Part shown: positions 1 through 7,723 of the stretch, piece by piece | Position numbering within the stretch: position 1 is the first letter of the stretch | Layout: every line of letters begins with the position of its first letter | Source: Bacteroides uniformis | Lineage (GTDB): Bacteria; Bacteroidota; Bacteroidia; Bacteroidales; Bacteroidaceae | DNA length: 64,000 bases | Assembly (NCBI RefSeq): GCF_025147485.1 | Contig: NZ_CP102263.1 | Span: 1,191,501-1,255,500 of the forward strand | Reading direction: 5' to 3' | Made by a program: the position numbers and the translations under genes | Notes under the pieces: generated by a model | Databases searched by the model: none | What the model saw: the letters and a program-made list of their open reading frames with translations, nothing else | What the model was told of the DNA's origin: nothing

Positions 1-258
1 TATATTGATGACGTAACGTGTCTCCTCGTTCATCTGCCACTTGAACAGTCCCTTGAAAATCCAGTCAATCTCTTTCCAGAGTATCACCAGCGTACTGAAC
101 ACCGTAGCCACATGTACCACTATCGTAAAAGCAAGATTCTCCTCTCCCTCAATACCGAACAATGCCGAACCTATGGCGAGGTGTCCGCTACTGCTCACCG
201 GCAGATATTCGGTCAGTCCTTGAATAAGCCCAAGGATAAGCGCTTCAAACCATTCCAA
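1..258 (-). CDS. uppP: undecaprenyl-diphosphatase, N-terminal part (cut by window edge)
   Basis: Membrane phosphatase that recycles undecaprenyl diphosphate to the monophosphate lipid carrier for peptidoglycan and other surface polymers. The 86 codons present begin with a TTG start at 258 and contain the family signature [12 protein letters not shown], with its catalytic-region serines and histidine, followed by a hydrophobic helix ([18 protein letters not shown]). The C-terminal two thirds lie beyond the left edge. The gene follows a DUF3098 gene and ftsX on the same strand, the usual Bacteroides order. The TTG start is inferred because homology begins exactly there and no in-frame ATG precedes it. 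Confidence 0.9.
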   Translation of the reverse strand, partial: MEWFEALILGLIQGLTEYLPVSSSGHLAIGSALFGIEGEENLAFTIVVHVATVFSTLVILWKEIDWIFKGLFKWQMNEETRYVINI

Positions 259-338
259 TTTGTTTAAGTTTTTAAGTTCTTGAGTTGCCGGAGGGGCTGT
301 CCGGAAGCTCTGTTACTACTTTCTTTCTGATTATTTTT

Positions 339-409
339 CAGACGCAGATAACGCAGATGACACGGATTTCTAATATTCCAATCTGCGTCATCTGTGTAAT
401 CCGCGTCTG
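339..409. repeat. imperfect 30-bp inverted repeat
   Basis: Two 30-base arms (339-368 and 380-409) are imperfect reverse complements around an 11-base spacer. The arms are built from the words ACGCAGAT and ACACGGATT. It lies between the DUF3098 gene and uppP. A single half-site of similar sequence (CACAGATTACACGGATTTT) occurs at 24782-24800 beside another intergenic repeat, so the word is dispersed. It may fold in RNA; no function is shown. Confidence 0.7.
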
Positions 410-414
410 AAAGT

Positions 415-654
415 TTACTCCTCTGCACGACAGCTTTTAGGCTTGCGCAGCACGGCATATATCATGAACACAAACCCCAGCAGGCAAACTACCGGAGCCA
501 CCTTGATGCGTCTCACACTAAAAATGTCCGGCTCAAAGGTCGTCGGGGTAGACGCGGGACCGGTCATCAGAAGAAAACCAATGATAACCACCGCCATTCC
601 GATGCCAAGCAGGATAAAATTGGTCTTATCAAAAGCGAATTTCTCTTTACTCAT
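415..654 (-). CDS. DUF3098 family small membrane protein
   Basis: A 79-residue protein with two predicted membrane helices (about residues 13-31 and 52-68) separated by a short polar loop rich in Thr and Pro. Length and the pattern FAFDKTNFILLGIG match the DUF3098 family of Bacteroidetes. It sits between ftsX and uppP on one strand, so a role in cell-envelope biogenesis or division is a context guess. The biochemical function is unknown. Confidence 0.85.
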   Translation of the reverse strand: MSKEKFAFDKTNFILLGIGMAVVIIGFLLMTGPASTPTTFEPDIFSVRRIKVAPVVCLLGFVFMIYAVLRKPKSCRAEE

Positions 655-737
655 CTATACATTTACTATTTTACTATTTACAATTTACTATTTGGAGGCT
701 GCGATAACAGTGCTTTCTCTCTATGCACTTCAAGGCG

Positions 738-1613
738 TTAAATATAATACAGTGTGCTTGCCTTCATCCTCAGATATTTGTTGATGGAAAGCAAAGCGCA
801 CAGCCACGTAATAAGTACACCGAACACCAGCACGGCACCCGACACCAGCACCATCACCTCGGGCGTAATCACCTTGACCAACTCCGGTTCGTAGGACACC
901 AGCCAATAGGCGGCTCCCCACAGAATGCTGTCGGCTATGAAAGCGGCCAGCACACCTATCCAGAAATTGCGCCGCAGAAACGGACGACGGATGAATGCCC
1001 AGCTTGCTCCCACCAGCTTCATGGTGTGGATAAGGAAACGCTTGGAATATATAGCCAGACGGATGGTGTTGTTTATCAGCGCAAAGGAGATAAACGTCAG
1101 TATCACAGCCAGCCCCAGCAGCATCAAGCTGATATTCCTTATATTATCGTTCACGGCATCTATCAAGTCTTTCTGGTAGAGCACTTCCTGGATATTGGTA
1201 TTCTTTTTAATCAGTTTCTCTATTTTGGCGATGCTGTCCGAATTGGCATAGTCGGAATGCAGCTTGATTTCGATGGAGGCAGTGAAAGGATTGTAGCCGA
1301 GGAACTCTTGCGGGTCCGTACCCATCGCCTCAGTCTGCTCGCGGAGTGCCTGCTTCTTGGAAATGTATTCCGTCTGCTTCACAAAAGCCTCCTTGTCCAG
1401 CCTCTTCTGAAGCTTCAGGATGTCGCTCTCCTTCATGTCGTCACTGACAAGCACGGAGAAACTGATGTTCTCCTTGACGTACACGGAAAGATTATGAGCC
1501 GCGAGCACAAAGAATACGACCAGCCCCAACAGCAGTAACACCAGCGTCGTACTGATGCTGGACGTAATGAACTGCATGTCAAAATAGGATACCGAGTTAT
1601 TCTTTGCTTTCAT
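738..1613 (-). CDS. ftsX: cell division ABC transporter permease FtsX
   Basis: FtsX pairs with the ATPase FtsE to couple septation to peptidoglycan hydrolase activation at the inner membrane. The 291-residue protein has one N-terminal helix (about 24-42), a periplasmic domain of roughly 120 residues, and three C-terminal helices (about 168-190, 220-238, 250-275), the standard FtsX topology. No ftsE is adjacent, which is usual in Bacteroidetes where ftsE and ftsX are often apart. It heads a run with the DUF3098 gene and uppP. Length and topology fit; the symbol rests on family resemblance. Confidence 0.88.
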   Translation of the reverse strand: MKAKNNSVSYFDMQFITSSISTTLVLLLLGLVVFFVLAAHNLSVYVKENISFSVLVSDDMKESDILKLQKRLDKEAFVKQTEYISKKQALREQTEAMGTDPQEFLGYNPFTASIEIKLHSDYANSDSIAKIEKLIKKNTNIQEVLYQKDLIDAVNDNIRNISLMLLGLAVILTFISFALINNTIRLAIYSKRFLIHTMKLVGASWAFIRRPFLRRNFWIGVLAAFIADSILWGAAYWLVSYEPELVKVITPEVMVLVSGAVLVFGVLITWLCALLSINKYLRMKASTLYYI

Positions 1614-1695
1614 TATACCAATTATAAGTTACGAGTTACAAGCTACAAGTTATGTAAATCAGTCGCTATTAATCATTAATCCCTAATCCCTTTTC

Positions 1696-2595
1696 TCACC
1701 CTTTCTTCCTGAACACGTAAATCATGGAACTGCTGCGTTCCTTCTTCACCAACGCGCTGAACCAGGCCAGTGTACCGGTCACCATTCCCCGCAGGAAAGT
1801 ACACGAGTGCCTCATGTGCTTTTCTGTCAGCATGGAGACGTAGAAGGCATCGAACGGCATGGGATGCCGCTCTGCCATGATGAAGCCATGCTTGGAACCG
1901 AATTGCTGGATGGTGCCCGGTGTGAAGTGCCACAAATGGCGGGGCACATCGTAGGCAGCCCAGTAAGCCCCGTATTTCTTTGCGTCGAAGGAGGAACAGT
2001 TGGGCACAGCTACAATCAGCACCCCCTTTTCAGTCAGCAGGGAGTGCAAGGTTTCCCACGTTTCGTTGAGGGGTTCCAGATGTTCCATGACATGCCATAG
2101 GGTGATGACGTCGAAACTGCCCGGTGCAAAATCTTTCAATGCCGTATGGGGTTTCACATCCAGATTGAAGTGTTCTTTGGCAAAGGCACGCGCCTGCGCA
2201 CTCTTTTCCACAGCTTCCACCTGCCAGCCGCGACGCTGCATGACATCGGCAAAGTAACCGGTCCCCGTACCCAAATCCAGCAGGCTGCCCTCCTTGCGGT
2301 GTGCTTCACGGAGCACAAGGCGTGCCTTGCGTCCCAGCATATAGTTGCGCACCCAATGGTACACGGAGTTCATCGCCCCCTTGCGGGTATCGGTATGTGA
2401 TATGTAATCAGGAGTTTCGTAGTAACGACCGATTTCAGCCTCCACGGGAAAGTCTTGCGTGAAAAGGAAACCGCAATCCCGGCAGCGGCACAAGTGGAAC
2501 ATTTCGCCCGAGGCATAATGGTCTACACATGTCAGGGCACGCTCCAAATGCGTTCCACCACATAACGGACAAGCTTTTATAGTGAGTTTATTCAT
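1696..2595 (-). CDS. class I SAM-dependent methyltransferase with N-terminal zinc ribbon
   Basis: A 299-residue protein. The N-terminus carries a Cys pair CPLCGG and a second cluster CRCRDCGF, suggesting a zinc ribbon. The methyltransferase core follows with motif I LLDLGTGTGYFADVM and the post-motif DVITLWHVMEHL typical of Methyltransf_23 enzymes. A hydrophobic C-terminal segment is present. The ATG at 2595 is preferred over an upstream TTG at 2610 because it immediately precedes the ribbon. The substrate is unknown; homologues often lie near lipid or glycan genes. It sits just upstream of ftsX on the same strand. Confidence 0.8.
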   Translation of the reverse strand: MNKLTIKACPLCGGTHLERALTCVDHYASGEMFHLCRCRDCGFLFTQDFPVEAEIGRYYETPDYISHTDTRKGAMNSVYHWVRNYMLGRKARLVLREAHRKEGSLLDLGTGTGYFADVMQRRGWQVEAVEKSAQARAFAKEHFNLDVKPHTALKDFAPGSFDVITLWHVMEHLEPLNETWETLHSLLTEKGVLIVAVPNCSSFDAKKYGAYWAAYDVPRHLWHFTPGTIQQFGSKHGFIMAERHPMPFDAFYVSMLTEKHMRHSCTFLRGMVTGTLAWFSALVKKERSSSMIYVFRKKG

Positions 2596-2610
2596 CGAAC
2601 GTTCTGCCAA

Positions 2611-2967
2611 TAAGGAAGTGCAGCCCGAATGAAACAGACCACACCATACCTAAATTTGGTGCAAAATAACAAATAAAAAGTGATTTATAGGGTTTCCATT
2701 AAGGAGATTTAAGAAAACAAACGCTTGCTCCGGCCAGCTGGCGGAACGAATGACCAACTGTTCGATATTAAGCGGACAACTGTCCGATAATGAACAGTTT
2801 TCGAAAGCATCTATTCATTGATTATCAACAACTTAAATCTTTGGCATGGGAATTGACTATAATTAGGCGAAGGCGTTTGAGAAAAAGATTAGTTGGAATG
2901 CAACTTTTTAATCGGGAACAACGTCTAAAAGAAACAGAGTAAGTAACAACAATTAAAAATAAAGATT
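2611..2967. other. intergenic region with divergent promoters and a 22-bp phased repeat
   Basis: This gap separates the divergent methyltransferase and DUF3836 genes. It holds the phased repeat at 2756-2799 and a purine-rich leader before the + strand start at 2968. No convincing open reading frame or structured RNA was found. No exact TAnnTTTG element was found, only a weak TATAAT-like word near 2859. Confidence 0.6.
2756..2799. repeat. 22-bp phased palindromic repeat (array A)
   Basis: AACTGTTCGATA at 2756 recurs as AACTGTCCGATA at 2778, exactly 22 bp later. The same word returns inverted as GAACAGTT at 2792-2799. The centre also contains CGGACA-AC-TGTCCG. The spacing equals that of the other intergenic arrays in this window although the core word differs. 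Confidence 0.75.
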
Positions 2968-3471
2968 ATGAAAACTACAAATTTATTCAAGGCAGTCGCA
3001 TTCGTAGCAATGACTATCGTAAGCGTTATGAATACAGAAGTGAAAGCTCAGGAAAACAACTTCATCACCAATGAAGAAGTGAAAAACGAATTAGTAGTTG
3101 CCAAGACCATCTTTAAGCAAGACGGTGCACAACTTTACCGGCACATCCGTTATGAATACTCTTATGACGACCAGAAACGCCTGACCTGCAAGGAAGCCTC
3201 CAAGTGGGACGGTACAAAAGACGAATGGACACCTTACTTTAAGATGACATACCAATATGGCAATGATGAAATCACCATGTCCTACGCACGTTGGAACGAG
3301 TCTCACAAGGCTTATGACAAAGACATGAAGAAAAGTGTGTATGAATTGAACGATGAAAACATGCCGGTAGCTTACAAACTCTACAATCAGGACGCGCCAA
3401 AGTCCGAATTGACCCTGGTAAGCTACAACAAGACCGACTACGTAGCGAATATTCTGGCCATGGCAGAATAA
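2968..3471 (+). CDS. secreted DUF3836 family protein
   Basis: A 167-residue protein with a signal peptide ending near VKAQ (about residue 27). The mature part has repeated Tyr/Trp-rich beta strands (YEYSYDDQKRLT, YFKMTYQYGNDEITMSYA) typical of DUF3836, a Bacteroides family of small exported proteins of unknown function. Transcribed alone, it has a long upstream region with a phased repeat and a strong terminator 20 bases after the stop. The presence of the repeat suggests regulation, which is inference. Confidence 0.8.
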   Translation: MKTTNLFKAVAFVAMTIVSVMNTEVKAQENNFITNEEVKNELVVAKTIFKQDGAQLYRHIRYEYSYDDQKRLTCKEASKWDGTKDEWTPYFKMTYQYGNDEITMSYARWNESHKAYDKDMKKSVYELNDENMPVAYKLYNQDAPKSELTLVSYNKTDYVANILAMAE

Positions 3472-3491
3472 AATTTAAAGTTTATAATATG

Positions 3492-3521
3492 AAAAGCACG
3501 AGCCTCACGGCTCGTGCTTTT
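3492..3521. terminator. intrinsic terminator, bidirectional
   Basis: Perfect 13-bp stem (3492-3504 with 3509-3521) closed by a TCAC loop. It is bordered by A-rich sequence inside the left arm and T-rich sequence inside the right arm. It lies between the convergent DUF3836 and miaB genes and can serve both. Confidence 0.92.
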
Positions 3522-3573
3522 ATTCTATATACCGGTGTCATCATACTGATGTCATCGAGACTTTTCTATCCCG

Positions 3574-4947
3574 TCAGCCGGCTACCTCTTCTCCTTTCAG
3601 CGTAGCCGAACTGGATTCGGTAACCTTCACCATCACAAAATCGCCCACACGGTGCGTGCCACGGTCAAACACCACCACACGGTTTTGTTCCGTACGGCCG
3701 AACAACTGGTCACGACTACGTTTGGAAACACCTTCCACCAGCACCTCGTACGTCTTGCCCACGCAACGGGCATTCGCCTCGGCAGAGAGACGGTTTTGTA
3801 AGGCGATGATTTCATTCAGACGGCGAATCTTCACCTCCTCGGGCACATCGTCCGGCAGGTACTTGGAAGCATGCGTACCGGGGCGTTCGCTGTACTTGAA
3901 CATAAAGGCGGAATCGTATCCGCACTCCTCCATCAGCGAGAGGGAAAGCTGGTGGTCCTCCTCCGTCTCACTATGGAAACCGGAGAATATATCCGTAGAT
4001 AAGCCACAATCGGGGATGATGCGGCGGATGGCTGCCACGCGGTCCATATACCACTCGCGGTCGTACTTGCGGTTCATCAGCTTCAGGATGCGGCTGCTCC
4101 CACTCTGTACCGGCAGGTGGATGTGCTTACATACGTTGGGCATGTCGGCAATGACCTGGAGAGTTTCGTCGCTCATGTCTTTAGGGTGCGAGGTAGTGAA
4201 ACGGATACGTACGCCCGGCGCTGCCTCTGCCACGGTGCGCAGCAGCATTGGAAAAGTAATCGTCTCTCCGTCCGGCTTCTCGAAGCGGTAGGAATTGACG
4301 TTCTGTCCCAGCAGGGTGACTTCCTTATAACCCTTTGCCACGAGGTCGGCCACTTCATTGAGGATGCTTTCCACATCACGGCTACGCTCACGGCCACGGG
4401 TGTAGGGAACGATGCAGTAAGTACAGAAATTATTGCACCCACGCATGATGGAGACGAAGCCGGAGATGTGGTTTCCGCAGATACGCGAGGGGATGACATC
4501 CCGATAGGTCTCTGTGGTGGAAAGCTCCACGTTGATGGCTTTCTCACCGGCCTCTACCGAGGCAATCAGTTCGGGCAGAGTAAGGTAGGCATCCGGCCCC
4601 ACCACCAGGTCCACATGATGGTTGGTGATTAAGTCGTCCTTCACACGCTCTGCCATACAGCCCAGCACACCCACTATCAGGCCGCGTTTCTTCTTCTTGA
4701 GCGAGTGGAAGAACTCCAGACGGTTCAGAATCTTCTGCTCCGCATTGTCGCGGATGGAGCAGGTGTTCATAAACACTGCATCGGCTTCCTCCAGGGTGTC
4801 GGCCACCGAATATCCCGCCATCTGCATGACGGATGCAATCACTTCACTGTCGGCCACATTCATCTGGCAGCCGTAAGTCTCGATAAACAACTTCTTGTTG
4901 TCATCAGCAGTTGCAGATTTAAAGTCTGCTCCCGTTACTTTTTCCAT
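3574..4947 (-). CDS. miaB: tRNA-2-methylthio-N6-dimethylallyladenosine synthase
   Basis: Radical SAM methylthiotransferase that adds a methylthio group to i6A37 of tRNAs reading UNN codons. The 457-residue protein has the N-terminal UPF0004 domain (ETYGCQMNVADSEV, with further Cys at CSIRD and LGCMAE), the radical SAM cluster CNNFCTYC near residue 170, and a C-terminal TRAM domain (about 375-455). All three expected N-terminal cysteines are visible. Domain order and length match MiaB rather than MtaB or RimO. Transcribed alone, it has a bidirectional terminator downstream. Confidence 0.96.
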   Translation of the reverse strand: MEKVTGADFKSATADDNKKLFIETYGCQMNVADSEVIASVMQMAGYSVADTLEEADAVFMNTCSIRDNAEQKILNRLEFFHSLKKKKRGLIVGVLGCMAERVKDDLITNHHVDLVVGPDAYLTLPELIASVEAGEKAINVELSTTETYRDVIPSRICGNHISGFVSIMRGCNNFCTYCIVPYTRGRERSRDVESILNEVADLVAKGYKEVTLLGQNVNSYRFEKPDGETITFPMLLRTVAEAAPGVRIRFTTSHPKDMSDETLQVIADMPNVCKHIHLPVQSGSSRILKLMNRKYDREWYMDRVAAIRRIIPDCGLSTDIFSGFHSETEEDHQLSLSLMEECGYDSAFMFKYSERPGTHASKYLPDDVPEEVKIRRLNEIIALQNRLSAEANARCVGKTYEVLVEGVSKRSRDQLFGRTEQNRVVVFDRGTHRVGDFVMVKVTESSSATLKGEEVAG

Positions 4948-5124
4948 AATCAGTTCGTTTAAAATCAGTTTATATCATAAGTTGGTATCTGTCATCCGGA
5001 GCGCAAAGATACTTCTTCCCTCCCAATAAACGGATGAAATGAAAGAAAAATGCCATTACAAGTTGTCAATCTGCGCCTTATCAGCTAATTTATGTTAAGA
5101 GAGCAAACATTTTCCGAGTGTTAA

Positions 5125-5156
5125 TTTGGCATAGAGCAAATTAATTCACAAATTTG
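5125..5156 (+). promoter_or_regulatory. candidate Bacteroides promoter for a short RNA
   Basis: TTTG at 5125-5128, then 20 bases, then CAAATTTG at 5149-5156, one mismatch from TAnnTTTG. The -7 element lies inside a perfect 12-bp palindrome (CACAAATTTGTG, 5147-5158) that could also be an operator. Confidence 0.5.
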
Positions 5157-5162
5157 TGGAAT

Positions 5163-5239
5163 GAAAGAAACATTAGATTTTTTCATAGTTAAGGTTTAGG
5201 TTAAAAAAATTAAGGGGAGCTGTGAAGCTGCCCTTTTTT
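5163..5239 (+). ncRNA. candidate small RNA, about 75 nt
   Basis: Bounded by the promoter at 5125-5156 and the hairpin at 5214-5239. A 12-codon reading frame (ATG at 5161) lies at or before the expected transcript start, so it would be leaderless at best and is not counted as a gene. The unit may equally be an attenuated leader of the gene at 5342. No known RNA family is recognised. Confidence 0.35.
5214..5239 (+). terminator. terminator-like hairpin with T-run
   Basis: GGGGAGCT and AGCTGCCC pair with one mismatch around a GTGA loop and are followed directly by TTTTTT (5234-5239). No gene ends upstream on this strand, so it ends a non-coding transcript or attenuates the next gene. Confidence 0.65.
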
Positions 5240-5313
5240 ATTACCAATTCCTTGGCTGTAATCAGATTAAATAATTAACTTTGCCCAAAAGCAAAGATAA
5301 GAGATAATTGCAC

Positions 5314-5321
5314 TATCTTTG
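5314..5321 (+). promoter_or_regulatory. -7 promoter element
   Basis: TATCTTTG, an exact TAnnTTTG match 20 bases before the ATG at 5342. A TTTG lies farther upstream than usual (30-base spacer), so the -33 element is weak or absent. Confidence 0.6.
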
Positions 5322-5341
5322 GGTGGAAAATCAAAAAGAAT

Positions 5342-5722
5342 ATGGAAGATGTCTTCAAGTTTCTGTTAGTTGCGGCTGTCATAGTAATCGGACTCGTCAA
5401 GCAGTTTAAGAAAGAAGCAAATAAAAATGCTGACAAGAGTCCCGACATACCTATGCCCGACGTTGACAACCCACTGCCCGAATACTGGGGCGGAGATACT
5501 TACGGAGGCTTTATTCCCGAAGGCCCCAAGCCGGCAGAAAAGCCCAAGCCGGTATCCAAACCGTCTGCCAAATCCAAGCACACTTCCATAAAGGCTTCCC
5601 CTCCCTCCCCGGCATCCCGTCCGCAGGAATCCGATGAAGTAACGTCCGAATACGGCATCCACTCGGCAGAAGAAGCGAGGAAAGCCATCATCTGGTCAGA
5701 AATACTTCAACGGAAATATTAA
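5342..5722 (+). CDS. small Pro-rich membrane-anchored protein, unknown function
   Basis: A 126-residue protein. One N-terminal helix (about residues 5-20) is followed by a Lys/Pro/Ser-rich linker (about 55-100) and a short C-terminal segment, SAEEARKAIIWSEILQRKY, that looks like a binding helix. The low-complexity middle suggests a flexible tether holding that helix away from the membrane. It ends 73 bases before the CoA-transferase start, so they may be co-transcribed. No family is recognised. Confidence 0.7.
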   Translation: MEDVFKFLLVAAVIVIGLVKQFKKEANKNADKSPDIPMPDVDNPLPEYWGGDTYGGFIPEGPKPAEKPKPVSKPSAKSKHTSIKASPPSPASRPQESDEVTSEYGIHSAEEARKAIIWSEILQRKY

Positions 5723-5795
5723 AGACAGTCGATAATTGCAGAACCAATTACGAGCCCCTTCAGAATCTTTACACGAAAAAATAACTATTTATATT

Positions 5796-7292
5796 ATGGC
5801 ACTCAATTACATTTCGGCAGCAGAAGCTGCGAGCCTGATTAAACATGGCTACAACATCGGCTTGAGCGGATTTACTCCCGCAGGAACAGCCAAAGCCGTT
5901 ACGGCTGAATTAGCAAAAATCGCGGAAGCAGAACATGCAAAAGGAAACCCGTTCCAGATAGGTATCTTCACCGGTGCTTCTACCGGAGACTCTTGCGACG
6001 GTGTGCTCTCGCGCGTCAAGGCCATCCGCTACCGCGCGCCCTACACCACCAACTCCGACTTCCGCAAAGCCGTGAACAATGGCGAAATAGCCTACAACGA
6101 CATCCATCTCTCACAGATGGCGCAGGAAGTACGCTATGGTTTCATGGGAAAAGTAAACGTTGCCATCATCGAGGCATGCGAGGTTACTCCCGACGGTAAA
6201 ATCTACCTGACGGCAGCCGGCGGTATCGCTCCGACTGTCTGCCGCCTGGCCGACCAGATTATCGTGGAACTGAATGCCGCCCACAGCAAGAACGCCATGG
6301 GCCTGCACGACGTCTACGAACCCCTCGACCCTCCTTACCGCCGCGAAATCCCCATCTACAAACCGAGTGACCGTATCGGCCTGCCCTACATCCAGGTAGA
6401 CCCGAAAAAGATTATCGGCGTAGTGGAGACCAACTGGCCGGACGAGGCACGTTCGTTTGCCGCCGCCGACCCGCTGACCGACAAAATCGGACAGAACGTG
6501 GCCGACTTCCTTGCCGCCGACATGAAACGCGGAATCATTCCGCCTACCTTCCTGCCGCTGCAATCCGGCGTGGGCAACATTGCCAATGCCGTATTGGGTG
6601 CTTTGGGACGTGACAAGACCATCCCGCCGTTTGAAATGTACACAGAAGTCATCCAGAACTCCGTTATCGGACTTATCCGCGAAGGCCGCGTGAAATTCGG
6701 CAGCGCCTGCTCACTGACCGTAACGAACGATTGTCTGGAAGGCATCTACCAGGATATGGACTTCTTCCGCGACAAGCTGGTGCTCCGTCCGTCGGAAATC
6801 TCCAACAGCCCGGAAGTGGTGCGCCGGCTCGGTATCATCTCCATCAATACCGCCATCGAAGCCGACATCTACGGCAACGTGAACTCCACGCACATCGGCG
6901 GTACGAAGATGATGAACGGTATCGGTGGAAGCGGTGACTTCACCCGCAATGCCTATATCTCCATCTTCACCTGTCCGTCCGTTGCCAAGGAAGGTAAAAT
7001 CTCGGCTATCGTGCCGATGGTTTCGCACATGGACCACACGGAGCATGACGTCAACATCATCATCACCGAACAAGGTGTGGCCGACCTCCGCGGCAAGAGT
7101 CCGAAAGAACGTGCACAAGCCATCATCGAAAACTGTGTTCATCCGGACTACAAGAACATTCTGTGGGATTACCTGAAACTGACCGACGGCAAGTCACAGA
7201 CTCCCCATGCCCTGCGCGCCGCACTGGCTATGCACGCTGAGCTGGCCCAAAGTGGAGACATGAAGAATGTAGACTGGGCACAGTATAAATAA
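5796..7292 (+). CDS. acetyl-CoA hydrolase/transferase family protein (likely succinyl- or propionyl-CoA:acetate CoA-transferase)
   Basis: Class I CoA-transferase of the acetyl-CoA hydrolase family, 498 residues. It moves CoA between acyl-CoA and acetate, linking succinate/propionate formation to acetate and acyl-CoA pools. The N-terminal domain has the oxyanion-type motif IGLSGFTPAGTAKAV. The central region has EVIQNSVIGLIREG, where the family's glutamyl-CoA nucleophile lies. The C-terminal domain has GGTKMMNGIGGSGDFTRNA. The ATG at 5796 is chosen because homology starts at MALNYISAAEA; a longer frame adds 20 unrelated residues. Exact acyl specificity cannot be read from sequence. Confidence 0.9.
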   Translation: MALNYISAAEAASLIKHGYNIGLSGFTPAGTAKAVTAELAKIAEAEHAKGNPFQIGIFTGASTGDSCDGVLSRVKAIRYRAPYTTNSDFRKAVNNGEIAYNDIHLSQMAQEVRYGFMGKVNVAIIEACEVTPDGKIYLTAAGGIAPTVCRLADQIIVELNAAHSKNAMGLHDVYEPLDPPYRREIPIYKPSDRIGLPYIQVDPKKIIGVVETNWPDEARSFAAADPLTDKIGQNVADFLAADMKRGIIPPTFLPLQSGVGNIANAVLGALGRDKTIPPFEMYTEVIQNSVIGLIREGRVKFGSACSLTVTNDCLEGIYQDMDFFRDKLVLRPSEISNSPEVVRRLGIISINTAIEADIYGNVNSTHIGGTKMMNGIGGSGDFTRNAYISIFTCPSVAKEGKISAIVPMVSHMDHTEHDVNIIITEQGVADLRGKSPKERAQAIIENCVHPDYKNILWDYLKLTDGKSQTPHALRAALAMHAELAQSGDMKNVDWAQYK

Positions 7293-7359
7293 ACTGCTCC
7301 CTAAAAAGGCGGAGAGAAACCGCCCGAAAGATATGCCGCGTTGCATGTATATTTCCGGT

Positions 7360-7427
7360 TTGCTGGATCTATATATGCAACGCGTTGCATATATAGATGG
7401 AACACGCTGCATCTATAGATCCAACAA
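7360..7427. repeat. 68-bp intergenic repeat, copy 1 (22-bp phased array B)
   Basis: Begins TTGCTGG and ends CCAACAA, near-inverted ends. Inside are 22-bp units starting GGATCTATAT, GCATATATAG and GCATCTATAG. Positions 7367-7398 form a perfect 32-bp palindrome centred on ACGCGT. Copies of the same length lie at 24820-24887 and 44442-44509. Confidence 0.9.
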
Positions 7428-7643
7428 CAAGCTATTTCAGTACCTACTACATCCCTGCATCAATTCCTGGCAAAACCTCCTTCTTACCGGTAAACTCACT
7501 ATCTTTTGCTTCAGTTTCCTTTTCAGTTTCTTCAATCGATCTCTCACCGAGCCAACACTTATCGTTCGCATTGAGTGAAAAACTGCAATAATTTGTCTAG
7601 AGAAATACTTGCCTCCATTTGATCCCTCCTATTCATTGAAAAC

Positions 7644-7674
7644 GGGCTGCCTGGAATCACTTCCCGGACAGCCC
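7644..7674 (-). terminator. hairpin ending the efflux operon
   Basis: GGGCTG (7644-7649) pairs with CAGCCC, extended by further G:C pairs around a bulge. On the minus strand it is followed by GTTTTC. It lies 50 bases beyond the stop of the outer-membrane factor gene. Confidence 0.7.
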
Positions 7675-7723
7675 TTCCTTCACATTTAAAATGAAGATGC
7701 AGAGAGAGTAGTATGATGACACT

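Larger units (their letters stand above)
4948..5341. other. intergenic region containing a candidate small RNA and two promoters
   Basis: Between divergent miaB and the small membrane-protein gene at 5342. The right half holds a promoter, a short transcribed stretch ending in a hairpin with six Ts, and a second -7 element. The left half is AT-rich with no recognised feature. Confidence 0.6.
7293..7723. other. intergenic region with 68-bp repeat and terminator
   Basis: Separates the convergent CoA-transferase and efflux operon. It contains the 68-bp element at 7360-7427, preceded by a related degenerate unit (GCCGCGTTGCATGTATAT, near 7335), and a hairpin at 7644-7674. The remainder shows no gene. 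Confidence 0.7.

Noticed and set aside
660..697. TTTACTATTT-type short tandem words (also near 1620 and 39482)
   Set aside because: Low-complexity intergenic sequence without constant unit length; not enough to call a repeat element.
5161..5199. 12-codon leader peptide
   Set aside because: Its ATG lies at or before the predicted transcript start and it has no repeated residue typical of attenuation; the hairpin was kept, the peptide was not.
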